Shown: in pieces, positions 1-7,683 of the stretch
How positions within the stretch are numbered: position 1 is the first letter of the stretch
How the letters are laid out: each line of letters starts with the position of its first letter
DNA from: DATJXG01 sp035500455
GTDB lineage: Bacteria > Acidobacteriota > Terriglobia > Terriglobales > Acidobacteriaceae
Direction of reading: 5' to 3'
NCBI GenBank assembly: GCA_035500455.1
Contig: DATJXG010000110.1
Span: 1-20,511 of the forward strand
DNA length: 20,511 bases
Notes under the pieces: generated by a model
Databases searched by the model: none
What the model saw: only the letters and a program-made list of their open reading frames with translations
What the model was told of the DNA's origin: nothing
Program-made: the position numbers and the translations under genes

Positions 1-101
1 ACTGCGTCAGCGCCAGAGATTGCAGGGTTTTGCACCGCGCCCGTGAACCTGCCGGGGCTTCTTTTGTTAGCATGAAGTTTCAGGACTATTGAGGAGGCTT
101 T

Positions 102-1640
102 ATGGCTACCGATACTTTCGTCCGCCCCGCATCTGCCGGCAGCGCCGCTGAAACCAAGGTCTATAAGAACTTCATCGATGGCGAGTGGGTGGACTCGACG
201 ACTGGAGAAACTTTCGAAGACCGCAATCCCGCCGACAACCGGGAAGTGGTCGGGGTCTTCCAGAAGTCCGGCAAGGCTGACGTGGATGCCGCGGTGGACG
301 CCGCCAAGCGCGCTTACACCAAGTGGCGCCTGGTGCCGGCGCCACGCCGCGCCGAAATCGTTTATGCCGCGGCCGCCATGCTCTTCGAGCGCAAGGAAGA
401 CTGTGCCCGCGACATGACCCGCGAGATGGGCAAGATCCTGAAAGAAACCCGCGGCGATGTGCAGGAAGCGGTGGACACCGCCTATTACATGGCCGGCGAA
501 GGCCGCCGGCTGTTTGGGCCGACCACGCCCTCGGAGCTGCCGAACAAATTTGCCATGGCGATACGCACGCCCATCGGCGTGTGCGGCATGATTACACCGT
601 GGAATTTCCCGATGGCCATTCCCTCGTGGAAGATTCTGCCCGCCATCGTCTGCGGCAACACCTGCGTGATCAAGCCGGCGCAGGACACGCCGCTCTCCAC
701 CTTCAATTTAGTGCGCGCGCTCAGCGACGCCGGCGTTCCCAAAGGCGTGATCAACATCGTGACCGGCTTCGGATCGAGCGTAGGCACGCCAATTACGGAG
801 CATCCAGAGGTGCGTGCGATTTCGCTGACCGGGTCGAGCGAGGTCGGCCGCATCGTGGGCACGATCGCGGCCAAGAGCTTCAAGCACTGCTCACTGGAAC
901 TCGGCGGGAAAAATCCCATGATCGTACTCGACGATGCCAACCTCGAACTCGCCATTGAAGGCGGCCTGTGGGGCGCATTCGGCACCACCGGGCAGCGCTG
1001 CACCGCTACCAGCCGCATCATCGTGCAGAAAGATGTGTACCGCGAATTCGTAGAGCGCTACGTGGAGCGGGCAAAGGCGCTCAAAGTCGGCAACGGGTTG
1101 GATGAGACTGTGGAGATGGGTCCGGCGGTCAACGAACGCCAACTGGAAACTGATTTGAAGTACGTGGAGATCGGCAAGACCGAAGGCGCGAAGCTCAAGT
1201 GCGGCGGCAATCGTCTGGAGAAGGGCGACTATCAGTACGGATGGTTCATGGAGCCGACTGTGTTCGCTGACGTCGCCCCCACCATGCGCATCGCGCAGGA
1301 GGAAATTTTCGGCCCGGTGGTTTCGATTATCCCGTGCGAGAACCTTGAAGACGCCATCGAGATCGCCAACAACATTGAGTACGGACTTTCTTCGGCGCTT
1401 TACACCAAGGACGTGAATAAAGCCTTCGCCGCCATGCGTGATCTGCACGCGGGCATCACTTACATCAATGCGCCCACGATTGGAGCGGAAGTTCACCTGC
1501 CCTTCGGCGGCGTCAAGGCTACCGGCAATGGCCATCGCGAAGGCGGCATCGGCGCCATTGATTTCTACAGCGAGTGGAAAGCGGTTTACGTGGACTACTC
1601 CGACAAGCTGCAGAAGGCGCAGATCGACCGGGTGGATTGA
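102..1640 (+). CDS. NAD(P)+-dependent aldehyde dehydrogenase (semialdehyde dehydrogenase type)
   Basis: A full-length (512 aa) member of the aldehyde dehydrogenase superfamily, which oxidises an aldehyde to a carboxylate with NAD(P)+ in the cytosol. Seen directly: the cofactor-fold motif TPWNFP, the catalytic base Glu266 in LELGGKNP, the nucleophile Cys300 in GTTGQRCTATSR, and the late motifs EEIFGPVV and HLPFGGVKATGNGHRE. The ATG is set by a strong GAGGAGG Shine-Dalgarno at 91-97, four bases upstream. The overall pattern is nearest to succinate-semialdehyde or alpha-ketoglutaric-semialdehyde dehydrogenases, but the substrate cannot be assigned from motifs alone. The preceding 101 nt show no gene. 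The downstream neighbour is convergent, so the gene appears to be transcribed alone or as the end of an operon lying to the left. Confidence 0.95.
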   Translation: MATDTFVRPASAGSAAETKVYKNFIDGEWVDSTTGETFEDRNPADNREVVGVFQKSGKADVDAAVDAAKRAYTKWRLVPAPRRAEIVYAAAAMLFERKEDCARDMTREMGKILKETRGDVQEAVDTAYYMAGEGRRLFGPTTPSELPNKFAMAIRTPIGVCGMITPWNFPMAIPSWKILPAIVCGNTCVIKPAQDTPLSTFNLVRALSDAGVPKGVINIVTGFGSSVGTPITEHPEVRAISLTGSSEVGRIVGTIAAKSFKHCSLELGGKNPMIVLDDANLELAIEGGLWGAFGTTGQRCTATSRIIVQKDVYREFVERYVERAKALKVGNGLDETVEMGPAVNERQLETDLKYVEIGKTEGAKLKCGGNRLEKGDYQYGWFMEPTVFADVAPTMRIAQEEIFGPVVSIIPCENLEDAIEIANNIEYGLSSALYTKDVNKAFAAMRDLHAGITYINAPTIGAEVHLPFGGVKATGNGHREGGIGAIDFYSEWKAVYVDYSDKLQKAQIDRVD

Positions 1641-1715
1641 GTAGTTCCAACTGATCCCGCCGGTTTTGATTCGATGGACGGAGAAACCCTAAAACGCCGG
1701 GGCCGCTGAGAACTG

Positions 1716-1735
1716 CCGCCGAGGACGCTGAGGAA
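1716..1735. repeat. Degenerate copy of a dispersed GAGGAC-type intergenic repeat
   Basis: The sequence CCGCCGAGGACGCTGAGGAA lies between two convergent genes. It has an internal near-duplication (CCGAGGA / CTGAGGA), and a related block, CCGCTGAGAA, sits just upstream at about 1703-1712. This resembles a class of short dispersed intergenic repeats (pattern CNGAGGACNCNGAGGAA) that I recall from several environmental bacterial phyla. Family membership rests on memory, not on a search. Confidence 0.35.
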
Positions 1736-1753
1736 CCTGTCTGAGACGACCGG

Positions 1754-2809
1754 TCAGGAGGCGGTGGCGGAGAGCGCCTTCACTTCGGGGTGGGGGTTGC
1801 GGTAGTCGAAGCGGGGGATCTTCACTGCCACCAGGGTGCGAAACTCTTCCGCCGGGCCGGTGAGCACGCGCTTCGGTATGATTCGGTAAATCTGGGGATT
1901 GTAATAAAGAAGGAGAACGTTGCTGTCCTCGAGGTAGCCGATGAAGCGCGACCATGGCGTGCGCGCCTGGTTGACCGGGTCCTGCAGGTGCAAGCCTTCC
2001 TCGCTGAAATAAATGCGCAACTGTCCGAAGTAGCGCGCGCGGCGGCGAACCAGGATTTTCAATACCGGCGCCGCGACCAGCACACCGATCATGACAGCCA
2101 GAAGAGTGAGATTGCGCGACGGGCTGATGTATTTCCAGATCACCACGCATCCCCAGGCGATGCAGGCATAAGTCAGAACGAATTTCAGCCACAGCCGCCA
2201 TCCGCCGCCCTCGCGGAGGTGCAGCAGGCGGGCGCTGCGGCGGTCGTGCCCGGTCAGCGCGAAATCGACGTGGCGGGATGTGAGCGGCTTGCTCTGATTC
2301 AATTTGCCGGTAACCAGGGCGCGGAATTCTGTAACCTCAGCGGGCGAGGCGAACGCTGACTTGGGAAGAATTTGCGTGCCGGCCCTGGTTCCCACGGCGA
2401 AGAAGTTCTCGTTCTCGGAGAGCTGGGTGAGTTCAGACCAGGGGCGGGTCGTAGTACCGCATTCGCAGGAGAATGTGTATCCGCTGGGGCCGGCTTCGAA
2501 GATCCGCTTTCCCCGGCAGTGTATCTTCTGATAGCCCGCGGCGAGATTGTGCTCGTGCTTTTGCCTGGCCTTGCTGACCGACAGTTTGTCGTAAGCATAG
2601 GCCGCAGCGGCCGCGAGCATGGCCAGCCCGATGAGAAACGCGCCAACCGGAATTCCCAGGCCCTCTATGATGCAGAAGATGCCGAGCGCCGCGATGAGAG
2701 CGCAGGCCAGCAGCGCGGCCTTGAAGCCGGCATTCTTTCCCGGCTGCGTGGTAAAGGGTACTTGCAGGGCGGCGAAATCTTTTAAAGATACCGGGTAAAC
2801 CAACTTCAT
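1754..2809 (-). CDS. YcxB-like membrane protein with two tandem membrane/cytosolic modules
   Basis: A 351-aa membrane protein of unknown function. Two pairs of hydrophobic helices are visible (about residues 28-48 with 53-73, and 209-226 with 233-253). Each pair is followed by a soluble beta-rich domain resembling the C-terminal domain of YcxB-like proteins. The two soluble domains are recognisably duplicated: residues 104-166 and 267-328 share a PWS(E/R) motif, an (I/L)(L/I)PK motif and an ending PAEVTEFRALV versus PAEEFRTLV. The start is the ATG at 2809. No Shine-Dalgarno precedes it, and a TATAAT box lies only 8 nt upstream, so the mRNA may be leaderless. The gene is divergent from the aminotransferase and convergent with the aldehyde dehydrogenase. 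The biochemical role of the family is unknown, and assignment is by fold-level resemblance. Confidence 0.8.
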   Translation of the reverse strand: MKLVYPVSLKDFAALQVPFTTQPGKNAGFKAALLACALIAALGIFCIIEGLGIPVGAFLIGLAMLAAAAAYAYDKLSVSKARQKHEHNLAAGYQKIHCRGKRIFEAGPSGYTFSCECGTTTRPWSELTQLSENENFFAVGTRAGTQILPKSAFASPAEVTEFRALVTGKLNQSKPLTSRHVDFALTGHDRRSARLLHLREGGGWRLWLKFVLTYACIAWGCVVIWKYISPSRNLTLLAVMIGVLVAAPVLKILVRRRARYFGQLRIYFSEEGLHLQDPVNQARTPWSRFIGYLEDSNVLLLYYNPQIYRIIPKRVLTGPAEEFRTLVAVKIPRFDYRNPHPEVKALSATAS

Positions 2810-2817
2810 GGCCCGAG

Positions 2818-2848
2818 ATTATATGTTGGATGATTTCTCATCTGTGAA
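2818..2848 (-). promoter_or_regulatory. Putative sigma-70 promoter for the YcxB-like gene
   Basis: On the minus strand a perfect TATAAT (2818-2823) is preceded by TTCACA (2843-2848), five of six matches to TTGACA, with a 19-nt spacer. The predicted start of transcription falls within a few nucleotides of the ATG at 2809, so the transcript would be leaderless or nearly so. The spacer is slightly long. No experimental support is available. Confidence 0.45.
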
Positions 2849-2974
2849 TTACCAAAGTCGTGCACAGGAAGTGTGCAGCAACCTTCATGCGGTCGATGCT
2901 CCGTGCTTTTTTGCAGTTTGGTTTTTTGGCTCCAGCCTGTCAGAATGCAGTGAGGGTTCATCCCACAAACATCC

Positions 2975-4183
2975 ATGCCTGTAACTCAAATTCGTGAAGT
3001 TACTGCTGCCAGCCGGCTCGATAACGTCCGCTATGCCATCCGCGATCTGGCTGTGCTGGCTGACCAGGTGGCGAAGCAGGGGCACGAGATTCTGTGCCTC
3101 AACGTGGGCGATCCGAATATTTTTGGATTTCGTCCGCCGGCGCACATGATCGAAGCGGTGCTCGGGGCGATGCGCGACAACAAGAACGGCTACGCGCCCT
3201 CGCAGGGGATTCCTGAGGCCATTGACGCGATTCGCGGCGAAGCCGAACGCAAAGGCATCACCACGGTGCAGGATGTGTTCGTTTCCGCCGGGGCCAGTGA
3301 GGCAGTGGACATCGCGCTAACCGCGCTGGTGAATCCGGGAGAGAACATTCTTACGCCGCGGCCCGACTATCCTCTTTATTCCGCGGTGTTGTGCAAGCTG
3401 GGGATCGAGATCAACGCGTACGAACTGAATGAAGAAGACGGATGGCAGCCCGACCTGATCGACTTGCAGAGCAAGATCAATTCGCGGACGCGGGCGATTG
3501 TGCTGATCAATCCCAACAATCCCACGGGCTCTGTCTGCTCGAGGCGGATGCTGGAGCAGATTGCGGGGCTGGCGCGGCGGCATAACCTGGTGATCTTCGC
3601 CGACGAGATTTACGACAAGCTGATGCTGGATGGCGATGCGCATCTCTCGATCGCCGCGCTCGCGCCCGATGTGCCGGCGGTGACCTTTGGGGGCATTTCA
3701 AAAAATTATCTTGCGCCGGGCTGGCGGCTGGGCTGGGGCATCGTGAGCGGCGAAGCGGCCTGCGTGAAACCTTATGTGGAGGGCATTCACCGGCTGCTGC
3801 GGGCGCGGCTTTCGGCCAATCATCCCGAGCAATACGCCATCAAGCCGGCGCTGGAAGGTTCCCAGGAGCATCTGGCGGCCGCGTGCCAGCGGCTGCGGGC
3901 GCAGCGCGATCTGACGGTGAAAGCGTGCAACGCCATTCCGCGCATGACCTGCGTTTCGCCGCGCGGTGCTTTCTACGCATTTCCCCGCCTCGATATCCCC
4001 GAGGGCGACGATGTCTTCGTGAAGGAACTGCTTTTGCAGAAATACGTGCTGGTGGTTCACGGCTCAGGATTCGGGCAGCGCGCCGGCACCAGGCACTTCC
4101 GCATCGTGTTTCTGCCGGATGAGCAGACGCTGTCGCGGGCTTACACGGCGATCGGCGATTTCATGCGCGAGAGGTACAAGTAG
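2975..4183 (+). CDS. alaA: PLP-dependent aminotransferase, AlaA-type (probable glutamate-pyruvate transaminase)
   Basis: A 402-aa class I/II aminotransferase. Seen directly: the substrate-loop region GDPNIFGF, the PLP-phosphate region SAGASEA, the NPNNPTG signature, the cofactor Asp in FADEIYDK, the Schiff-base lysine Lys243 in GGISKNYLAPGWRLGW, and a C-terminal FRIVFLP motif containing the carboxylate-binding Arg. These and the order of blocks match AlaA-like alanine aminotransferases of bacteria and archaea, which interconvert alanine and 2-oxoglutarate with pyruvate and glutamate in the cytosol. The start ATG is kept because the conserved N-terminal block begins about 14 residues in (RLDNVRYAIRDL). 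The Shine-Dalgarno is poor: only TGAGGG at 2951-2956, which is far away. Tyrosine/aspartate aminotransferase activity cannot be excluded. It converges with the DUF1801 gene across a 16-nt gap. Confidence 0.92.
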   Translation: MPVTQIREVTAASRLDNVRYAIRDLAVLADQVAKQGHEILCLNVGDPNIFGFRPPAHMIEAVLGAMRDNKNGYAPSQGIPEAIDAIRGEAERKGITTVQDVFVSAGASEAVDIALTALVNPGENILTPRPDYPLYSAVLCKLGIEINAYELNEEDGWQPDLIDLQSKINSRTRAIVLINPNNPTGSVCSRRMLEQIAGLARRHNLVIFADEIYDKLMLDGDAHLSIAALAPDVPAVTFGGISKNYLAPGWRLGWGIVSGEAACVKPYVEGIHRLLRARLSANHPEQYAIKPALEGSQEHLAAACQRLRAQRDLTVKACNAIPRMTCVSPRGAFYAFPRLDIPEGDDVFVKELLLQKYVLVVHGSGFGQRAGTRHFRIVFLPDEQTLSRAYTAIGDFMRERYK

Positions 4184-4199
4184 TACGCCGCTTGGGCGA

Positions 4200-4613
4200 T
4201 CAACTCTTCTTCTTTTGTTTGGCCTCATTCTGTTCGATGCGCGCCTTCACGAACTTTTTTACCAGCGCGGCCGGGAGAGGCTTATTCACGGCGAAGCGGA
4301 TGGTGCCTTTGGAGGTGGAGAAGTTCTTTAGATCGCTCTGGAACTTCTCGATCAACGAACTCCCATAGGGAAAGAAACTGCAATGTTCGGCGAAGGCGGC
4401 GTAGGCCACCAAGTTGCCTTTGTACTTGAAGGTGGGGATGCCGTAGCTGATGGCCTCGGTGGTCTCGGCCGGCACGATGGATCGAATGAGGGCGCGGACC
4501 TTGGTGAGCGTGGAGTAAGCGGGTTCGGGGATGCGCGCCAGGTATGCGTCCACATCCTTTGGGGCACCCGCGCGCGGGTCTGGGCGGCGGGCGGTGGGTT
4601 TGGACTTTTTCAT
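4200..4613 (-). CDS. DUF1801 / YdhG-like small protein
   Basis: A 137-aa protein matching the DUF1801 (YdhG-like) family. It has an N-terminal block around VDAYLARIPEPAYSTLTKVR, a central AISYGIPTFKYKGNLVAYAA segment and SFFPYGSSLIEKF, followed by KGTIRFAVNKPLP and a lysine-rich tail. This is the standard length and motif order for the family. Some members are labelled intracellular iron chaperones because of a frataxin-like fold, but the function is not established. The start ATG at 4613 is supported by an AGGAGAG Shine-Dalgarno (4622-4628, minus strand) 8 nt upstream. It lies downstream of the exonuclease gene on the same strand, separated by 123 nt containing a hairpin repeat. Confidence 0.88.
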   Translation of the reverse strand: MKKSKPTARRPDPRAGAPKDVDAYLARIPEPAYSTLTKVRALIRSIVPAETTEAISYGIPTFKYKGNLVAYAAFAEHCSFFPYGSSLIEKFQSDLKNFSTSKGTIRFAVNKPLPAALVKKFVKARIEQNEAKQKKKS

Positions 4614-4709
4614 AAGAATGACTCTCCTGTTTTTTCGTAGCCGAAGCGTCGCCGGATTACACGGCAGTATCTTCCTCCCTTTCGGGGCTCAGACGCGTCC
4701 CCCATTCTC

Positions 4710-4753
4710 CCCAGCGCTTACGCCCGTTCGACAGGCTCAGGACAGGCGCTGGG
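4710..4753. repeat. Dispersed hairpin repeat (GTTCGACAGGCTCAGGACAGGC core) at a gene end
   Basis: An 8-bp perfect inverted repeat, CCCAGCGC (4710-4717) and GCGCTGGG (4746-4753), encloses a 28-nt core. On the minus strand the core contains two direct copies of GCCTGTC separated by CTGA. I recall the core GTTCGACAGGCTCAGGACAGGC as a widely scattered repeat in environmental bacterial genomes, where it translates as PVRQAQDRR in one frame; that is memory, not a search. The TGA stop of the exonuclease gene (4737-4739) is inside the loop, so the repeat supplies the last codons of that protein. It could act as a transcript 3'-end structure, though no T-tract follows it. Confidence 0.65.
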
Positions 4754-5630
4754 CTGCACTCTTGCGCGGCTTCGCGGCTTGCGGCTTTTCGGTGACCGCC
4801 GAATCCAGTCGCACTCCCATCTCAGTGAATGCTGGAGTTGGACCCTTCCAGCGTAGTTGTTCTATATCGTCGAACAGCGGTAGGTCGGTCCGCAGGGTGG
4901 CCAGGGTGCGAAAGAGCAGGGCTTGCTCGCGCTCACGAGACAACGTTGCTGCGAGGGTGCTGGCGTTGGCGACGTTCGCGTGCCACTCGCGATAGTCCGT
5001 AGGGACGGATTCGATGTGCCCGAACTTCGCCAGGACCGCAGACGACGATTTAGCGCCCCAGCCGGGAAGTCCCGGATAGCCGTCGGCAGAATCGCCTACC
5101 AGCGCCAGGTAATCGGGGATAGAAGACGGCGGGACGCCGAATTTCTGGATCACGCCAGCCTCGTCACAAATCAGGCGCGTCCTGCGGTTGAGTTGCACCA
5201 CCCGCGTTCCGCGCACGCACTGCGCCAGATCTTTGTCCGGGGTGCAGATGATCACGCGGTCCACCCGGCGATCGGCGGCGGCTGCCGTCGCTGCGGCGGC
5301 CAGAGCGTCATCCGCTTCGACCTCGACCATCGGCCAAACAACGATGCCGGCTGCCGCAAGCGCTTCTTCGAGCAGGGGGAACTGCGCCAGCAAATCCGGC
5401 TCAATGCCTTCGCCGGTTTTGTAATCCGGCCACAGTGCATTGCGGAACGATTCGATGACGTGATCGGTGGCCACGCCGACGTGAGTGGCGCCTTCCTTCA
5501 TCATGCCGAGCACGGAGGAGACGACGCCGCGGACCGCGGCAACCTCGCGGCCGTCGCGGTCGCGCGCCGAGGGCAGCGCGTAGTAGTGGCGGAACAATTC
5601 GTAGGTGCCGTCAACCAGATGGACGTCCAA
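4737..5630 (-). CDS. Stand-alone 5'-3' exonuclease / flap-endonuclease-like protein (PIN-like domain)
   Basis: A 297-aa protein like the 5'-3' exonuclease domain of DNA polymerase I without the polymerase. Seen directly: acidic metal-binding residues in order at Asp7 (LVDGTYELFR), Asp56 (VATDH), Glu103/Glu105/Asp107/Asp108 (EVEADD), Asp132/Asp134 (TPDKD) and Asp180/Asp183 (GDSADGYPG). These are followed by a helix-hairpin-helix-type PGLPGWGAKSSSAVL. Such enzymes cut 5' flaps in DNA repair and replication. The start is TTG at 5630: an in-frame TAG lies eight codons upstream, no ATG or GTG intervenes, and GGAG (5637-5640, minus strand) is a fair ribosome site. The last residues (about QRLS) come from the dispersed repeat at 4710-4753, so the native C-terminus may have been altered. 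Confidence 0.88.
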   Translation of the reverse strand: MDVHLVDGTYELFRHYYALPSARDRDGREVAAVRGVVSSVLGMMKEGATHVGVATDHVIESFRNALWPDYKTGEGIEPDLLAQFPLLEEALAAAGIVVWPMVEVEADDALAAAATAAAADRRVDRVIICTPDKDLAQCVRGTRVVQLNRRTRLICDEAGVIQKFGVPPSSIPDYLALVGDSADGYPGLPGWGAKSSSAVLAKFGHIESVPTDYREWHANVANASTLAATLSREREQALLFRTLATLRTDLPLFDDIEQLRWKGPTPAFTEMGVRLDSAVTEKPQAAKPRKSAAQRLS

Positions 5631-5687
5631 GGCGTGCTCCGATGCAGCAACATCCTATCGCACGATTCTTTGCGCGTGTCGATTCGA

Positions 5688-5693
5688 TATAAT
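5688..5693 (+). promoter_or_regulatory. Putative -10 box (TATAAT) for the secreted 142-aa gene
   Basis: A perfect TATAAT lies 11 nt upstream of the ATG at 5705, with no recognisable -35 hexamer at 16-18 nt and no Shine-Dalgarno between it and the start codon. If it is used, the transcript would begin only a few nucleotides before the ATG and be essentially leaderless. Confidence 0.35.
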
Positions 5694-5704
5694 TTCTTTC
5701 AGCC

Positions 5705-6133
5705 ATGGCTCGAATGCAATGTGTAGTGGTCGGTATCTTTCTGCTGGCTGGCTGGGCCGGTTCCGTCTCGCAGGCGCAGTCTGCGGCAAAAACGGCGTCT
5801 AAAGACGTCGCCACGGTGGATGGGGGCATTGGGTCATGCTCGCTGGAGCTAACTGTGAACACCACGGACGGGAAGCCGGTGTACGGCGCCAGCGTGAAGG
5901 TTCACATCGCTTACGGCTTCGGAGGGTTCCACAAGCTGGATCTGGAAGCCGCCACCAATACGGACGGGAAGGTAAATTTCACCGGGCTACCTAACCGCGT
6001 GCGCCGTCCGCCGCTGGAATTCGACGGTTCGAAAGACGAGCTGGTGGGCACGGTGAATTATGATCCGTCGGTTCAGTGCCGGGTGAAACAGGTGATGGTA
6101 CTCGACAAGCCGAAGCCCTCGCAAGACCAGTAG
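5705..6133 (+). CDS. Small secreted protein with a carboxypeptidase-regulatory-like (Ig-fold) segment
   Basis: A 142-aa protein of unknown role. An N-terminal signal peptide is visible (about residues 1-24, hydrophobic stretch CVVVGIFLLAGWAGSV with a VSQAQ cleavage region). The mature part has the pattern of a carboxypeptidase regulatory-like beta-sandwich: LELTVNTTDGKPVYGASVKV followed by NTDGKVNFTGLP. Two cysteines remain in the mature chain (in GSCSLEL and VQCRVKQ), which could form a disulphide. Such domains occur in extracytoplasmic proteins of acidobacteria, often next to larger modules, but here the domain stands alone. The gene is divergent from the exonuclease (74-nt gap) and converges with the hydrolase across 21 nt. 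The function is unknown. Confidence 0.75.
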   Translation: MARMQCVVVGIFLLAGWAGSVSQAQSAAKTASKDVATVDGGIGSCSLELTVNTTDGKPVYGASVKVHIAYGFGGFHKLDLEAATNTDGKVNFTGLPNRVRRPPLEFDGSKDELVGTVNYDPSVQCRVKQVMVLDKPKPSQDQ

Positions 6134-6154
6134 GCACGGTCAATCGGCAGTCGG

Positions 6155-7495
6155 CTAGCGCTTCCCATCCCGCTCATCTGACCGGCGAGCCGGAATGCGC
6201 GTGGAAAGTTTCTTCGGTTGAAATGTCAGATCGTAGTTGCAGGTGTCGCCGAAGATCAGGGCGTTTTGCTGGCAAAGGCCGGCGACATCCTCGCGGGTGG
6301 GCCGGGTATGGGTCTCGACCCAACCGAGCAGAGCCTCGAAGGAAGCGAGTTCTTCCGAGAAGGTGAACTCGCAGTGCCCGGCGGCGTCCACGAAGTTCTG
6401 CTGCAGGTCATCCAGGCGGTGCGCGTCTTTCACGGTGTGGCGGAATGCGTTCTCCTGCTCCACGAAGACGACCGGATCGCCGATGGTATGGGTTGTCAGT
6501 ACAGGAATGTTAATACGGCCGTCGGGATCGTAGGCTCTTTCCAGAAAGTCTGCGGCGGCGTCATTCGCCCGCGCGCGGTAAACACCGTGGTTCAGGGCGG
6601 CGTCATCACCGGATCCGGAATAGTGCACGCCCAGGTTGGTGAAGGGATTCAGCCCATGTGTGCGAACCAGCACCAGCTCCTGCATACTGAACGGAACTCC
6701 CGCCAAATCTGCGAGCAGGCCGCTCTCGGGAATCTTCAGCACTCCGATGAGATCGGCCAGATTTTGCGCCTGCTGCGGAGTGCGCGTTTCGGGCGGCTGA
6801 GCAACACCGGTGCATTCATTTACGCGTGAAGCCACATCGTCCGGGGTAAGAGTGTTGTCCGGAGCCAGTCCAAAGTAGAGCGGATACTGCGGCTCGTCGG
6901 GGCGCGGCAGGTTCTGGCAATAATATTGATAGACGACGCGCTGATCGAACTCTCCCTGCCAATCCCGGGTCGCTCCAGCCAGCACGCCGCACGCCGACAA
7001 CGCGCCGTCGTAGTTTTGCTTTCCGTGCTCGCCGCGGCCGAAACGTTCCACCATTTCCTCAGTGATCAGGCCGCCCTCGGAGGCGCCAACCAGGAAGGTC
7101 TGCAGGGGTTGTCCGAAGAGCGCAACGAACTGGCGGCGCAGGTTCTCGCTGTCCTCGGCTCCGTCTTTCACCGCCCATCCGCCCAGGCCGGCCGCGTCCG
7201 GGCGATAGCTCGATGCGGCGGTGGCAAACCCCAACTCCAGCAGCACGGGTGCCCCAGGGACGAGATCGGCCGTGGTGAGTGGGGCGGGCGGCGTCAATGA
7301 GTAGCCGTGATTCCAAATCACCAGTTGTCCGGTGTAGGCGGCGGGCACGGCGATCAGAAAATATGCGCCGTTCGCATCCTGGCCGGCCACGCAGGTGGTT
7401 GCGGGCGGAAGCCCGGGCGGGCACGGATCTTGAGCTAGAAGAAGAGGCGCACTCAGAAGGGCAATAGTAAGGAGCGCAAGGCAAGAGAACTTCAT
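6155..7495 (-). CDS. Secreted alpha/beta hydrolase
   Basis: A 446-aa exported hydrolase. The signal peptide is clear (residues 1-21, hydrophobic core LALLTIALLSAPLLL, cleavage after the LLAQ region). The alpha/beta-hydrolase landmarks are in order: an early LVIWNHGYS strand, the nucleophile elbow GASEGG with Ser139, a probable acid Asp340 in HTIGDPVV, and the probable histidine His374 in AAGHCEF. Several mature cysteines could form disulphides. The substrate is not predictable; esterase or peptidase activity is possible. The ATG at 7495 has a GGAGG Shine-Dalgarno (7501-7505, minus strand) 5 nt upstream, inside a CCTCCGGAGG palindrome. The basic C-terminal tail after about residue 425 looks less conserved. 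Confidence 0.85.
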   Translation of the reverse strand: MKFSCLALLTIALLSAPLLLAQDPCPPGLPPATTCVAGQDANGAYFLIAVPAAYTGQLVIWNHGYSLTPPAPLTTADLVPGAPVLLELGFATAASSYRPDAAGLGGWAVKDGAEDSENLRRQFVALFGQPLQTFLVGASEGGLITEEMVERFGRGEHGKQNYDGALSACGVLAGATRDWQGEFDQRVVYQYYCQNLPRPDEPQYPLYFGLAPDNTLTPDDVASRVNECTGVAQPPETRTPQQAQNLADLIGVLKIPESGLLADLAGVPFSMQELVLVRTHGLNPFTNLGVHYSGSGDDAALNHGVYRARANDAAADFLERAYDPDGRINIPVLTTHTIGDPVVFVEQENAFRHTVKDAHRLDDLQQNFVDAAGHCEFTFSEELASFEALLGWVETHTRPTREDVAGLCQQNALIFGDTCNYDLTFQPKKLSTRIPARRSDERDGKR

Positions 7496-7683
7496 GGCGG
7501 CCTCCGGAGGGGTAGGGCCGCGATTGTGTCTTCATTGCGCGGCGGTGTCAAGCTGCAAGACTTTGCACACTGTGGAGAATGCGGGCGAAATTGCGAGGGT
7601 CGCATGCAAAACCGCCACCCCGCTGGACGGGCGTTGAAGATCGAGCGCAGAAGATCTCTCCTAAAAAAATACTTGCATGTCTG

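Noticed and set aside
891..1535. A 214-codon minus-strand frame inside the aldehyde dehydrogenase gene
   Set aside because: It is antisense to the catalytic Cys and Glu region of a clear dehydrogenase, and shows no family resemblance.
4531..4995. A plus-strand frame containing PVRQAQDRR
   Set aside because: The peptide is just the translation of the dispersed repeat at 4710-4753 in one frame. The rest is antisense to the DUF1801 and exonuclease genes or non-coding.
4923..5726. A 267-codon plus-strand frame opposite the exonuclease gene
   Set aside because: It has low-complexity, arginine- and histidine-rich composition and no domain. The opposite strand encodes the complete acidic active site of the exonuclease.
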